DNA from: Channallabes apus
Taxonomy: Eukaryota; Chordata; Actinopteri; Siluriformes; Clariidae
Reading direction: 5' to 3'
Assembly (NCBI GenBank): GCA_030522415.1
Contig: CM060118.1
Coordinates: 17,562,151 to 17,626,150 of the forward strand
DNA length: 64,000 nt
Shown here: piece after piece, positions 20,221 to 31,770 of the stretch
Position numbering within the stretch: the first letter of the stretch is position 1
Layout of the letters: each line of letters begins with the position of its first letter
Program-made: the position numbers and the translations under genes
The notes under the pieces: model-generated
What the model saw: only the letters and a program-made list of their open reading frames with translations
Told to the model about the DNA's origin: nothing
Databases searched by the model: none

Positions 20221-21770
20221 CAGTGGCTTGCAAAAGTATTCGGTATCCACATTTTGTCACATTACAGCCACAAACATGAATCAATTTTATTGGAATTCCA
20301 CGTGAAAGACAAAGTGGTGTACACGTTAGAAGTGGAACGAAAATCATACATGATTCCAAACATTTTTTTTTTTTATAAATAAATAACTGCAAAGTGGGGT
20401 GTGTGTAATTCTTCAGAATGCAGCCAGTTGCCAACAGACATTGCCTGATGAGTGCTAATGACTAAATAGTGCACCTGTGTGTAATCTAATGTCAGTACAA
20501 ATACAGCTGCTCTGTGACGGCCTCAGAGGTTGTCTAAGAGAATATTGGGAGCAACAACACCATGAAGTCCATAGAACACACCAGACCGGTCAGGGATAAA
20601 GTTATTGAGAAATTTAAAGCAGGCTTAGGCTACAAAAATATTTCCAAAGCCTTGAACATACCACGGAGCACTGTTCAAGCGATCATTCAGAAATGGAAGG
20701 AGTATGGCACAACTGTAAACCTACCAAGACAAGGCCGTCCACCTAAACTCACAGGCCAAACAAGGACAACGCTGATCAGAAATGCAGCCAAGAGGCCCAT
20801 GGTGACTCTGGACAAGCTGCAGAGATCTACAGCTCAGGTGGGGGAATCTGTCCATAGGACAACTATTAGTCGTGCACTACACAAAGTTGGCCTTTATGGA
20901 AGAGTGGCAAGAAGAAAGCCATTGTTAACAGAAAACCATAAGAAGTCCTGTTTGCAGTTTGCCACAAGCCATGTGGGGGACACAGCAAACATGTGGAAGA
21001 AGGTGCTCTGGTCAGATGAGACCAAAATGGAACTTTTTGGCCAAAATGCAAAACGCTATGTGTGGTGGAAAACTAACACTGCACATCACTCTGAACACAC
21101 CATCCCCACTGTCAAATATGGTGGTGGCAGCATCATGCTCTGTGCGTGCTTCTCTTCAACAGGGATGGGAAGATGGATGGAGCCAAATCTTGGAATAAAA
21201 CCTCTTGGAGTCTGCAAAAGACTTGAGACTGGGGCGGAGGCTCACCTTCCAGCAGGACAGCGACCCTAAACATAAAGCCAGGGCAACAATGGAATGGTTT
21301 AAAACAAAACATATCCATGTGTTAGAATGGCCCATTCAAAGTCCAGATCTAAATCCAATCGAGAATCTGTGGCAAGATCTGAAAACTGCTGTTCACAAAC
21401 GCTGTCCATCTAATCTGACTGAGCTGGAGCTATTTTGCAAAGAAGAATGGGCAAGGATTTCAGTTTCTAGATGTGCAAAGCTGGTAGAAACATACCCTAA
21501 AAGACTGGCAGCTGTAATTGCAGTGAAAGGTGGTTGTACAAAGTATTGACTCAGGGGGATGAATTACGGACACACCACATTTCAGTTATTTATTAGTAAA
21601 AAATGTTTGGAATCAAGTATGATTTTCGTTCCACTTCTCACGTGTACACCACTTTGTATTGGTCCTTCATGTGGAATTCCAATAAAATTGATTCATGTTT
21701 GTGGCTGTAATATGACAAATTGTGCAAAGGTTCAAGGGGGACGAATACTTTTGCAAGCCACTTTGCATTG
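20221..21770 (+). mobile_element. Tc1-like transposon (CAGTGGCTTGCAAAAG ends)
   Basis: The left arm starts CAGTGGCTTGCAAAAGTATTC-like after a TA. The right arm ends cttttgcaagccact with a slightly altered tip. Arms of about 200 bp are inverted copies. The transposase inside is disrupted. Confidence 0.9.
20562..21549 (+). pseudogene. Tc1 transposase with internal deletion and frameshift
   Basis: The N-terminal half is open for about 235 codons: helix-turn-helix (YKNISKALNIPRSTVQAIIQ), a linker with LPRQGRPPKL, and the first Asp in VLWSDETKMELFG. A GGG-box (VKYGGGSIM) follows. A deletion near 21,160-21,180 removes sequence after FSSTGMG and shifts the frame. The rest reads [18 protein letters not shown] with the second Asp, although the canonical QQDND has N changed to [16 protein letters not shown] holds the Glu. 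The protein ends KGGCTKY. It is inactive, yet both terminal arms remain and could still be recognised by a related enzyme. Confidence 0.9.
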
Positions 21771-22835
21771 TAGAGTACAAGGTAAACACGAGAAAGATTA
21801 CAAAATGCCAAAAAAAACAGTGTCTGCTTTAAAAACTGCTTCCATTTCAAGTGGAGAGATATTTGACTGACAGCCTAGAACAAAAGAACTGTAGGTGTGA
21901 TCACAACCTCCTCAACAGGACAAGAACTTAAAAATGTAACGCTTAGCTTAGATTTGGTTTATGATAATCTTATGGTAGAAAACACGAGGTAAATTTGACT
22001 ATATTCATTTACTTAGGCTTTTACTATAGGCTTTACGGAGGGGTTTGTTAGACAACAGTAATTTGTCTTCAGTCTGTCGGATTCAGCGGACGTGGACTCA
22101 TCGCTGTGCTTGTTGTAACTGAAAAAACGCTGCAGCTTCTTCAAAGTCTTTCCACTCCGTGACTGTTGAAATCCGACACGACACCACGTTAGGCTACGTC
22201 TTGACTCATTTGCATACCGATGGTGATTGGATGTTAACCGGGCTCAGGGGAGCTGTGTGTGTGGGTGTGTGCGTCTGTGTGCGCGTACTTCTTGTACTGT
22301 TATAACAATTCTACACTTTGCGGGGGAAAATACAGCTTTTTTTCTCAGAGGTAAACGGAAAAGTGAACCACGTTCCCGCCGATTAGGCGCGTGGTCCGTT
22401 GCCTAGCAACACTGAACGAAACGAGGCATAATCATCGTGTTTGCTTCGGTTATGACATAGCATAGTTTATTATATGCTGTGGTTGATCTGATTCATTCAA
22501 ATTTAATATTGTTTTAGCGATAATTTCAAGGAAGTGAGTTCAGAAACAAAACCGCTGCTCCTGCTCCATCTGAGACGTTCAGAAGCTTCAAACAGAATGA
22601 ACGAACTAATGAATTGTCTCAAAACAATATAAAATTAATTAGAGCTTTCCTTTTTGTTATAGTACGAAGCCCATAGATGGACAAAGGAGGAGAAAAAACA
22701 TTAGAAAAGTCATGCCAAGAACTGGGTTATAATGCAAAACATAACTTGTTTTTTTTCTTCTGCCATTTTTTTTTTCTATTCCTTTGTCCCATTAGAGATT
22801 CTCTAGTAGGTTTTCTCAGTTGAATATAAAAAATA
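21771..22835. other. Unassigned interior of the piggyBac-like nest
   Basis: No gene recognised. It has a GC-richer, promoter-like stretch around 22,080-22,440 and the inverted partner (22,327-22,365) of the block at 19,203. Confidence 0.45.
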
Positions 22836-23379
22836 TACACTATCTTTAAAGTTTTAGATCACTTGCAAATTTCTTTGTTTTTGTTTAGTGATTTATTTTC
22901 TACATTCTACAACAATACTGGGGATTTCAAAACTATAAAATAACACATAGGGAATTAGGTAATTACGTAACAACAACAAAAACAACAGTTAGTTGTTATT
23001 TCAAAACACAGAGGTCAGCCTTTCTGTAATATTTCTTGCAAGAACAGTATTGTCAAGTGCATTTGCAAAATCCGTCAAGCACCATAATGAAACTGGCTCT
23101 CATGAAGGCCATCCCTGGAGGGCGAGACCAAAACCTACCTCTGCCGCAGACAAGAAGTTCATTTAGAGTTATCAGCCTGAAAAATGACCAATTAACAGCA
23201 CCTCAGATTAGAGGCGTTATGAAGTCTTTACAGAGCACAAGTAGCAGACACATTTCAATATCAACTGTTCAAAGGAGATTAATGCATTTTTTTGGCATTC
23301 CTTTACAATGTAGAAAGAAATAAAAATCAGGAACGATCATGGAGTTAGAAAGTGATCTAAAACTTTTGAACGGGAGTGT
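22836..23379 (+). mobile_element. Internally deleted Tc1-like relic
   Basis: Arms are tacactatctttaaag at the left and the complement of ttttgaacgggagtgta at the right, both followed inward by gttttagatcac in opposite sense. Inside, the translation MKLALMKAIPGG with DQLTAPQIRGVMKS and ISISTVQRRL recalls a Tc1 helix-turn-helix region without a catalytic part. Confidence 0.7.
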
Positions 23380-23583
23380 ATATCGCTGATTATCAACGCG
23401 GGAATGAATGGCGCATTGTCCGAGTGCAAGATCTTGGTGCAAAACTATTTGCTTTGAGTGAAAGCGCCATCTAGCAATCATTGTGTGTCAGCAAGAGCTT
23501 CCCATTCAAAACAATAGGCGGTCAAAATGACCGGTGAACCGCGTTATAAGTAGGTCACACTGGCGCGGCGCTTCTAGTGTTAA

Positions 23584-24645
23584 AGTGTATATTTACATTT
23601 ACATTTACAGTACATTTAGGCATTTGGCAGACCAAATGCATTAAAGTCCAAGTATTAAAGTGTTAATACATTTATTATTAAAGTGTCTTGTGCAATGGTC
23701 CAGAAATGAAAATATAAATATGTAGTGCAAGTGTGCATGAATGTGTTCATGGTGGCAATGAATGCCCAGTCAGTGTTGTATGTTAAATAGATGGTATTAG
23801 TCTTGTGTTGTGTTGTGGTTGGGAAACCTTATCGCCTGCGGGATTGGTCCGTCCAGCGCGACCTCCCTCCAAACCGGAACTTCCTGTTTGAGCCTTTGTT
23901 TGTATTTTGGCATGAGGAAGATGTCGGCATGGTCGGATTTCCCAAACGAATGGGGGAAAACTGTGCCTTGTAGCCATCCTTGACTGTAGTATAACAATGG
24001 TCCAGTGTCCTTTCGCCCCTGGTGGGGCAGGTGATGTGTTGATGATAAAAGTTTGGTCTACCGGTATTGTGTCTGATGTTGTGTAAGTGCCTCATGCAGC
24101 TCGCACAAGGCAGTGTCCGCTTGTGGTGGAATATAAACGGCACTGAGTATGACCGATGTGAACTCCCAAGGAAGGTAAGAAGGATGACACATACAGTAAT
24201 GGACAATAGTTCCAGGTTGGGTATGCAGAAGCGTGTACGAGGAACAACGCTTGTGCTGTTCCACCAGCTGTTGTTTACCATTAGGCACACACTGCCTCCC
24301 CTTGACTTCCCCGAGTCCCGCGTCCTTCCATGCGGTGAACCGAGAAGAACTCGGCCGGCTGAATGGTGTGGTCCGGCACCGCTGGGTTCAGCCATGTCTC
24401 AGTGAAGCAAAGGAGATTGCAGTCCTGAATGTCTCTCTGTAATTTTACCCTTGCCCTGAGGTCATCAAGCTTGTTCTCCAGTAGACGTTGGTGTGCAGTG
24501 TGCACAGGCTTTCAGCCTGTTCCTGACGCTGGCTCGTTTCCCTTGGGGCCACCGCTTAGCATCGCGTCCTTTGTTCTCCCTCAGGATCTCACTCAGCCAG
24601 CTCAGATCCGGAGTTAAAAACATCGACTTGTGAGTACATTGTATA
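23584..24645 (-). mobile_element. Minus-strand LINE (endonuclease region and 3' sequence), right of the piggyBac-like nest
   Basis: The minus-strand reading shows endonuclease blocks (see the pseudogene below). The part 23,584-23,820 has a SINE-tail-like segment (tttacatttacatttacag near 23,592) and non-coding sequence. It is interrupted at 24,646 by an hAT-like element and resumes at 26,130. Confidence 0.65.
23829..24510 (-). pseudogene. LINE endonuclease domain (jockey-like group), broken
   Basis: On the minus strand: DDLRARVKLQRDIQDCNLLC followed by FTETWLNPAVPDHTIQPAEF, then frameshifts, VNNSWWNSTSV, AVYIPPQADTAL, RGERTLDHCYTTVKDGYKA and LMPKYKQRLKQEVPV in alternating frames. These are the TETW, Y-P-P and terminal blocks of a non-LTR endonuclease. 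The GDFN block is partly lost. No RT domain follows; sequence after about 23,820 does not match one. The clade assignment is tentative. Confidence 0.7.
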
Positions 24646-25116
24646 CAGAGGTGGAAAGAGTAATAAAATTTTGTACTCAAGTACAAGTACTGTTACTTCA
24701 GTGAAATTTTACTTAAGTACAAGTAAAGTTACCATTATAAAAATCTACTCAAGTAAAAGTAAAAAGTAGCTCATTAAAAAATTTACTCAGAGTAAAAGTT
24801 ACCGAGTTACTTTTTTATTTTTATTTTTTTAACAGCGGGGGTGGGGTGAGGCATTCTAGCGTAGTTCAAAAAAGATGAGCAGATATAAAATCTCAAACTA
24901 GTTGTTTTTTAACTGAAGGAACACTTTTGCGTAATAAAGCTGTTGTCTTTCTTGTGCTTGAAAATCAAAGTGGTCACTTAAATATGGTGTTACGTCCCAG
25001 TCTAGGGTCATACAGCAAAAGAATGGTTCAGGGTTCTATTTTAAACTGTATGGAAATGGTGGTATATGGCAGAAAGAACTAGATCCAATCATTAACTGAT
25101 GAAAAAATGAGGTTTG

Positions 25117-25157
<41 letters not shown>

Positions 25158-26121
25158 CAGGAGGAGGATCAGATTCAGGATGGACCCAGGCCAAAATAAC
25201 AAACAAAATGGTATTTATATTTAGTAGCTAGATTACCTGCAAAAAAAAAAAAAAAAAACACAAAACAAAAATACAGGTACCTTCCCGGACTCCCTAAACC
25301 TATATAAAATATAAACCTAAGCTAAACTATATAAAATATCTGGCTCAAAAAAGTCTCACAGTCTAATATTTCATTGGATTGTTTTAGCTATGATTAAGCT
25401 GTGGGACTGCTTTGATAAAATTATATATACATAATATATATAAGGTTATCACCCCCCCGCCCCCCATCATCATTCCGTACAATAAGGTAGTCAGCCATCT
25501 TCATTTTATTGCCACATAACATCCTGAGCAAATAAATTCCCTCTTCCAAAATTAAATGGCAGCCACGCCCCTGCTACTAGTGAGTGCACAGACATACAGT
25601 GAAATTATCTATAAATATATACAAAGACCAACCAAACCATAGGGACAAAGCAATAATCAAAGTCAATTGGAGGCAAAAAGTCAAACCAGAATACACAACC
25701 AAATGTCAAAACGCCAAAATCACAACCTCTTTCATCTTTCCCGAGTCTCTCTCCAGTCGCGCTAGTCGATGACGTCACTCAGGGCGGAAGCGACCATGTG
25801 GAAAGTCAGGAAGATGCCGATGTCAGAAAACCTGGAGTGGAGTCTGGAGCGGCGCGACCAGGACATGATACACACACACGGCGCAACGGAGCATTTATAA
25901 AGCATAATATTTTTATTGTTTTATCATTTTCATTCATTTATTTTTTACTCAGTAGCGAATATGATTTAAAATGTAGCGAATTACAATACTTCAAACAAAA
26001 CGTACTTAAGTAAAAGTAAAATTACAGATTTTTTAAACTACATTAAAAAGTAGAAATACACAAAAAAGCTACTCAATTACAGTAACGCGAGTAAATGTAA
26101 TCCGTTACTTTTTCACCTCTG
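24646..26121. mobile_element. hAT-like non-autonomous element with perfect 8-bp duplication
   Basis: Ends CAGAGGTGGAAAGAGTA and, at the right, TTTTTCACCTCTG. Flanks are ATTGTATA at 24,638-24,645 and 26,122-26,129. The subterminal regions are rich in acttaagtac/aagtaaaagtaaa motifs in inverted sense. No transposase frame is present. A CA microsatellite and an A run lie inside. Confidence 0.9.
25122..25156. repeat. (CA)n microsatellite
   Basis: About 17 CA units inside the hAT-like element. Confidence 0.95.
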
Positions 26122-26129
26122 ATTGTATA

Positions 26130-26290
26130 CCAATAGAAACAAGAGTGTCTCTATCATACCTAATGTACTCGATGGTGATGAGTTTTTAAAATGCTGAAAA
26201 CTAACTTAAAAAACAAAAACAAAGAAAAGGAGGTTGGAGCAGTAGTGATGGCAGCCGACCTCACCGGTGCCATCTTGGAACATCTGAACC
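26130..26290 (-). mobile_element. 5' part of the minus-strand LINE, right of the hAT-like element
   Basis: Continues the sequence interrupted at 24,645, as shown by the duplicated ATTGTATA. It contains gatggcagccgacctc and ccatcttggaa, which look like 5' LINE sequence on the minus strand. The outer limit is uncertain. Confidence 0.45.
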
Positions 26291-26790
26291 ATATAGACAA
26301 AAAGGTGTGAGTGGTTGTAGCTTGAGACATCTTTTTTGAGTGACAAATTCAAATAAGTTGAACACTTTCTTAGTTGCACAATCTAAGACTTTAGATTTCA
26401 TGTGTGTAAATGATCTCTCATTCTCCCAGAACCACTCTTTCACACCCCGTGAGTCTAGGAACATGCCTGTGCCATCCAGTAAGAAAAACCCCACTGATGG
26501 GATAGCCTGGTCATTCAGTACATTCAGTTAGTGAGCTGAGTTAATTTTATTGCCACTTAACATTGCTGAGCCTAAACCTAGACTTCATTCATTCATTATT
26601 TTTTTCCAACCACATACTGTATGTTCTGCAGAGTTGATGTTTCTCCACTATCCTTCCACAATTTAATAACGTTTTTGGGAAATGTTTCCTCAATTCCAGT
26701 AATTCAAAGTCTCTTTAGTTGTCTTTGTTGATTGATGCAGACCAATAAGTTGACCTTTCTGAAATGACTATTTTATTACCCAAGCATTGT
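26291..26790 (-). pseudogene. Decayed Tc1-like transposase, large internal deletion
   Basis: On the minus strand, 26,790-26,640 reads like the N-terminal helix-turn-helix (KGQLIGLHQSTKTTKE...). Then 26,494-26,390 reads GFFLLDGTGMFLD and VKEWFWENERSFTHM, matching the region around the second catalytic Asp of a common Tc1/mariner family. The part with the first Asp is almost absent. Stops and frameshifts are frequent. It is an old fossil; no terminal repeats are recognisable. Confidence 0.65.
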
Positions 26791-27355
26791 ATAACAACAT
26801 TAATATCTGATATTTTTGTCAACCCATCCACTGAAGTTCCACTAAATGCATACATATCATACTGTACATATTGTATTTCATCAAAATCTATATGTCCATT
26901 CTGGCAACAATGCTCCTAAAAGCAATTTTACTTTATTTATTTATTTAGTTATTCTAGTTAGCTTTTCAGTGATTTTGTTAAAGGACCTTTGTAGAAGGTT
27001 CAATAGGAATGGCATTATCAAAAGGTCAATGCGATTAACAAGAGTCTCGACGGAGATTCGATTGCACAGGGATCAGAGCAAATAAGAATTTGAAAAAGGG
27101 TTGCTGGAGCCATGCAGTGGGACAAGGCCGAGTTGGGGCCAAGATGTATCCGCAGGGCACTCGCAATAGTGCATCATACTGCAATTAACCCCAATCAATA
27201 CTGACAGACCAAGAGCACATGGACAACAACAACATCTTTATAACTCAATACCTTCCCTTAATGCTCATCAAATTCATGCTAGAACTCATCACTTTGTGTC
27301 ACACCCACTGTGTGTACTGTTTATTGTTTATCCTTTATCAGGGATAAATTAGACA
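26791..27355. other. Unassigned DNA
   Basis: No gene or clear repeat. Confidence 0.4.
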
Positions 27356-27500
27356 ATGCTAGGCTACCTTTTCCTCTGGTTCTGCTAAAGGTTTCTTCTT
27401 TACTTCTTCCTTGCTCATAAGGGAACTATTGTATATATGATTTTTGTCAAGCTGCTTTGTAACAATTTCTACTGTTAAAAGTCTTATACAAATCACGTTT
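27356..27500 (+). mobile_element. Decayed L2-type LINE 3' end
   Basis: Resembles the 3' untranslated end at 15,000-15,220: a ctggttctgctaaaggtttc block, cttccttgctcataaggga and ctgttaaaagtcttatacaa. Substitutions are many. The stretch after it to 27,860 holds nothing recognised. Confidence 0.65.
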
Positions 27501-27860
27501 ATCTAAGATAGTATTTGAATAGACCACTGACACGGTTTTTAGTATTACGGCTCCTCACCTCCCAGGTTTGATCCTGAGTTTGAGTTATCTTAGTGGATTT
27601 TGTATGTTCTCCCTATGTCAGTGTCAGATTACTATGTTCTCTGTCTATCTTTCATTTCCCAAAACCATTTGAAGTGGATTGGCTGTACTAAATTGGCCGA
27701 AGGTGTGAAAGTGTGGCCCTACAATTGACTCGAATCCCATCTATAGGGTATTTCCGCTACATGCCCAGTGCCTCAAAGATACAATATATTTCTGGATAGA
27801 AACGAGGATGCAGTGCTCATTGAAAATAAATGAATAATTAATTAAATTAATGGTGTAGTG

Positions 27861-28105
27861 GTTAGCACTGGGCGGCGCGGTGGTGTAGTGGTTAGCACTA
27901 CACCACCGGTGGTGTAGTGGGTTTCCTCCAGGTACTTTGGTTTTCCACATTCCAGTAGATTAGGTTAATTGACGTTCCCAAATTTCCCGTAGTGTGTGCC
28001 TTGCGATGGATTGGCACCCTGTCCAGGGTGTACCCCACTTTGTCCCCTAAGTCTCCTGGGATAGGCTTCAGGCCCCCCGCGACCCTGAATACAGGATGAT
28101 GTGAC
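27861..28105 (+). mobile_element. tRNA-derived SINE, scrambled head
   Basis: The A-box block ggtggtgtagtggttagcac occurs twice in a row, the second time followed by an inverted ctacaccaccgg copy. The SINE body (tgggtttcctccaggtac) then continues to a gaataca-gga tail. The B-box part is lost. Confidence 0.75.
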
Positions 28106-28224
28106 TTACTGTATGAGATTTGCTGCTTGTGATTCTCCATTCTTTGTCCTAGAGCAATTCCAAGCTCTATTTCATCTGTTTTGTTCATTAACATTTTCAT
28201 TTTATCTCTATTATGAGAGCCATA

Positions 28225-28345
28225 AAATGTGAGGGTTGTGTCAGGAAGGGAATCCTGCGTAAAAGCCTGAGTCAAGCATGTATGTGCGGACCTAATGGTC
28301 CGGTGTGGCGAACCCTTGCCACAACATTACAAATATTTGTAAGAA
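28225..28345 (+). mobile_element. Possible LINE 3' end (RTE-like)
   Basis: gtgtcaggaagggaatcctg, a cgtaaaagcctg block and ccggtgtggcgaaccctt resemble the 3' tail of a common fish LINE group. Too short to be sure. Confidence 0.35.
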
Positions 28346-28633
28346 AGTCAGGTGTCACTGACATAATTTAGCCCCCCTTCTTGTCCGCTTCATTTGGGAG
28401 AGGTGAACTGTACTCTGCGCCCCCCAAACATCCCCCCCACCACCACCCCATCCCCTCTCATCTCCGCTCGCTCAGCTTCTGTGCGGCTCCTTCAGCAGCA
28501 GGGGCGGCACATGTATCAGAGATAATAGAAAACCGCTTAGCGGCACAGATTTTTTTCCCCCTCCAAGTTCCCACGTGTCATGAAAAAAAATGGGCGGTTG
28601 CCCAGTTCGCCCATGCCTAAAACCACCACTGCC
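28346..28633 (-). mobile_element. Partial hAT-like element, same family as 4455-5097
   Basis: On the minus strand it begins CAGTGGTGGTTTTAGG and shares the gtgccgctaagcggttttct block and the ctgctgctgaaggagccgca block with the first copy. The other end is not recognisable. Confidence 0.75.
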
Positions 28634-29556
28634 CTCCATCTACTGAGGCCAGCTTTTAAATGAGGCATAAATAAACTAAATATACATGCTGGCTTTTGGG
28701 GTAAAAAGGGTTGGCACTGTTCTGTTGAGCATGGTACTGAATACTGAAAGAACAGGTAACCAGGACAAAATGTGTATAATATGACTTCAGAATAAAGAAT
28801 ATATTATGCTTTGTCTGGAGTTTCGTACAGTACTCAAGACAGGATACCATAAATATGCACAAAATAGTGTTTGTGAATTTTTATTGTTGGGCATATCTGT
28901 ACTGATATCAAAATTGAGATACGAAAAATGACATAAATTATATAGTTTTATCTCATCAGTGTTGATAGATTGGGGTCTAACTCAACGGCTGAAAGTCAGT
29001 GTGATATGGGCAGTGTGGTCAAATATCATCTTTGAATAGAGAGCAGCAGGTGGAACCAGCACATTATGCATAATCCGTTCCAACTGTGGCATATTATCAA
29101 GTTATGTATAAATGTCTTGTTTTTGTGTTTGCAGGAGAGACAAAGAAAAGTACAGTACACAATAGAATTTCTGCACCAAGCAGTGTCTGAGCAAGTGGAT
29201 GCATTAAAAAAATATGACAATTGCAGTAGCACATGAAAACACATTACCTCTGATTTATTAAAAAGCCTGCTTCTCACTATCTCATTTTTGCAGAGAGCAT
29301 GCTGTGAGCAGAGCAGCAGAAGCCGTTTCCTGCTCCATGCACAGGAGGACTAGTGGGTGCTGCAGAGCTTTGTACATTCCTGGGGTGCGTGTGCAAGAAG
29401 AATGACAGAGGCCTCTCCCCATGTAACTGAATGACAGAGGCCTCTCCCCATATAACAAATCACTCAACAATTTTAAGTCACAATACACCGAATCAACTGA
29501 CTGCCTGAATGCACTGAATGACCAGATGATACCATTAACATATTTTTACCTAGAAA
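28634..29556. other. Unassigned DNA
   Basis: No gene. A direct repeat of about 30 bp (aatgacagaggcctctcccc) occurs at 29,401 and 29,432. Confidence 0.45.
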
Positions 29557-29567
29557 GAGATTCACCA

Positions 29568-29930
29568 GGCGGCACGGTGGTGTAGTGGTTAGCACTGTCG
29601 CCTTGCACCTCCAGGGTCCAGGTTCGATTCCCGGCCAGGCTCGATTCCCGTCTCTGTGTGCATGGAGTTTGCATGTTCTCCCCGTGCTTGGTGGGTTTCC
29701 TCCGGGTACTCTGGTTTCCTCCCACAGTCCAAAGACATGCAGATTAGGCTAATTGGCGTTCCCAAATTGACCATAGTGTGTGAATGAGTGTGTGTGTGTG
29801 TGTGCTCTGCGATGGATTGGCACGCTGTCCAGGGTGTACCCTGCCTTGTGCCCAGAGTCTCCGGGGATAGGCTTCAGGTCCCCATGACCCTAATACAGGA
29901 TAAAGCGGTATAGAAGATGAATGAATGAAT
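29568..29930 (+). mobile_element. Full-length tRNA-derived SINE
   Basis: 363 bp with the head GGCGGCACGGTGGTGTAGTG, B-box GGTTCGATTCC and an (ATGA)n tail. The flanks GAGATTCACCA at 29,557-29,567 and 29,931-29,941 are a perfect 11-bp duplication. The pol III promoter boxes look complete. Confidence 0.93.
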
Positions 29931-30047
29931 GAGATTCACCAAAGACCATATTTACTAAGCATCTCAGAATCACTCCTAGGAATCGTGCTCAAAGTTAACT
30001 TAGGACTGAACAATATTCCTAACTTTTATTTTTAGTATTAATAGTAT

Positions 30048-30285
30048 TGTAGCGTTTCTCGACGCTAGCAGGGATCTTGGAGGACGAGTGAGCTTGGTGG
30101 CTACCCAATGTAATGACTGGGAGTAATTTATTAACTCAGCACAAGCATAAACACACAGGTCAAACACACATACACATGCTTAAACTTGGCCGAAACCACT
30201 AACCTAAAACAAATGTCCCACCCAGGGTGAACATCAACAGAATGCTGGCCCAAAACCGGCGGTCGCCAGCCCCGCCCACGCATCA
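30048..30285 (-). repeat. 3' LTR of minus-strand Gypsy element
   Basis: On the plus strand it starts TGTAGCGTTTC and ends acgcatca, the complement of TG...CA ends. It pairs with 39,944-40,181. Confidence 0.93.
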
Positions 30286-31754
30286 CTGCCCCCACCCGAA
30301 CTGTGACCGTCCCCGGTCACCCCTAATTCTTCAGTCTCTGAGGCGTGCAGGCGGTCGGCGCTGGCGCTGTGAACGCCGGAGCCCTGCTGTAGAAGAAACG
30401 TGAACATTAGCCTGAGGCGGTCCGGCCTCCGCAACAGTTGCCGTCTCGTCGGCATGCGGCTGGTAGGGAGCGAGACGGTCTGAGCGAGCACCGTACAGGG
30501 TCCCACCCAGTGGGACATAAGTTTGGGTGATAGCCCTCTCTTCCTTCTCGGGGAATAAACCCATACCTGCTCTCCCGGCTCAAAGTCTCGCCCCCGGCTG
30601 TGAGTGTCATAAACCCGGTGCTGCTTAACACCGGCGTCCGCCAAGTGTTTGCACGCTAACTCGTGAACCCGGAACAGTTTTTCTTTCAAAGAACAAAAAT
30701 AATCCAATCCCGGTTCCGTGGGTAAATCCGATTGTGGAGGTGGTCCGAAAACAAGATCCACTGGAGTGCGCAGCTCGCGGCCAAACATGAGAACAGCTGG
30801 CGTTAGCTGCGATGACTCCTGTACTGCTGTGCGATATGCCCAAAGCACGAGAGGCAAATGTTCATCCCAATCGCGTTGCCGATCGCTGGTAAGTAGGGCG
30901 AGTTGTGTGGTGAGCGTCCGATTAAAGCGCTCCACGAGGCCGTCACTTTGTGGATGAAGTGGCGTGGTGCGGGTCTTTTTCACCCCGAGGTGTTTGCACA
31001 CCGCCGCAAACACCTCCGCCTCGAAGTTGCGCCCCTGATCGCTGTGTAACTGCTCTGGAGCGCCGAACCGGCTGAATACCTCATCCACTAGTACTCGGGC
31101 CGTGGTGGAGGCACTCTGATCAGGCACAGCGAAAGCCTCCGGCCACTTGGTGAAGTAATCCATGACGACCAGCACATAACGGTTACCCCGATCGGAAACG
31201 GGGAACGGTCCAAGAATGTCCACGCCCATACGCTCCAAGGGTGCCCCCACCCGAAAGTCCTGCAGTGGGGCTCGCGAGCGCTGGGTAGGGTCCTTCTTCG
31301 CCGTGCAGGAGTCGCATCTGTGAACAAAGAGTTCACTATCAGTGTGACAGCCCGGCCAGTAGAAGCGAGCGCGCAACCGCCGCAAAGTTTTTGTCACACC
31401 GAAGTGTCCTGAACCCGTATGCCCATGAACCAACCCCAGCACACATGCCCGCAAAGTTTTTGGTACCAGAAGCTGGAAACATTCGCCAGCGCCGCACGGC
31501 CGCTCCCAGCGGCGGTAGAGTAACCCTTGCCGCAATGCTAGGCGGGTAAACTGTGAGTGAAGAGCCTTTGCCTCTAACCCCAGATGAGTGATTGCAGTAC
31601 AATCTGGTCTCAGGCCCGCTTTAACCCAACCCAGAACTTGATGCAGAACCGGATCACCCTCCTGCTCGGCCGCGAGCTGTTCACTGTCCAGCTGGGGCAC
31701 AGGTGAGATGACTGTGGGAGGTGCCCTCGACGCGGCAGTGACTCGGCTGCACAC
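30234..31754 (-). pseudogene. Gypsy integrase region, C-terminal deletion
   Basis: An open frame of about 506 codons with the integrase zinc-binding domain (HTGSGHFGVTKT, then CDSC near residues 147-150). The catalytic core has D179 (VDILGPF), D239 (HSDQGRNF) and E275 (HPQSDGLVERFN), spaced D-x59-D-x35-E as expected. The GPY/F-like tail reads MSHWVGPCTV. About 60 bp right after CTVLAQ, present in the copy at 1975-2040, are deleted, so the last part is out of frame and runs into the LTR. Upstream it is cut off from RNase H by a one-base frame change in a run of C at about 31,780. The core itself looks intact. The enzyme would insert the element cDNA. Confidence 0.88.
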
Positions 31755-31770
31755 CGGAACGGTCGGCTGA

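Larger units (their letters stand above)
16098..23579. mobile_element. piggyBac-like ends enclosing a 7.5-kb transposon nest
   Basis: The left end reads CACTAGAAGCGCCG after TTAA (16,094-16,097). The right end is its complement, followed by TTAA (23,580-23,583). A second inverted pair lies inside: 16,511-16,546 and 23,381-23,416 (cattcattcccgc / gcgggaatgaatg). TTAA duplication and CACTAGAA ends fit piggyBac-type elements. No piggyBac transposase is visible. The interior holds two full-length Tc1 copies, a Tc1 remnant and about 2.8 kb of unassigned DNA, so this is probably a short element expanded by later insertions. Confidence 0.7.

Noticed and set aside
23829..24395. 188-codon minus-strand frame as a host gene
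   Set aside because: Its blocks belong to a LINE endonuclease and switch frame repeatedly.
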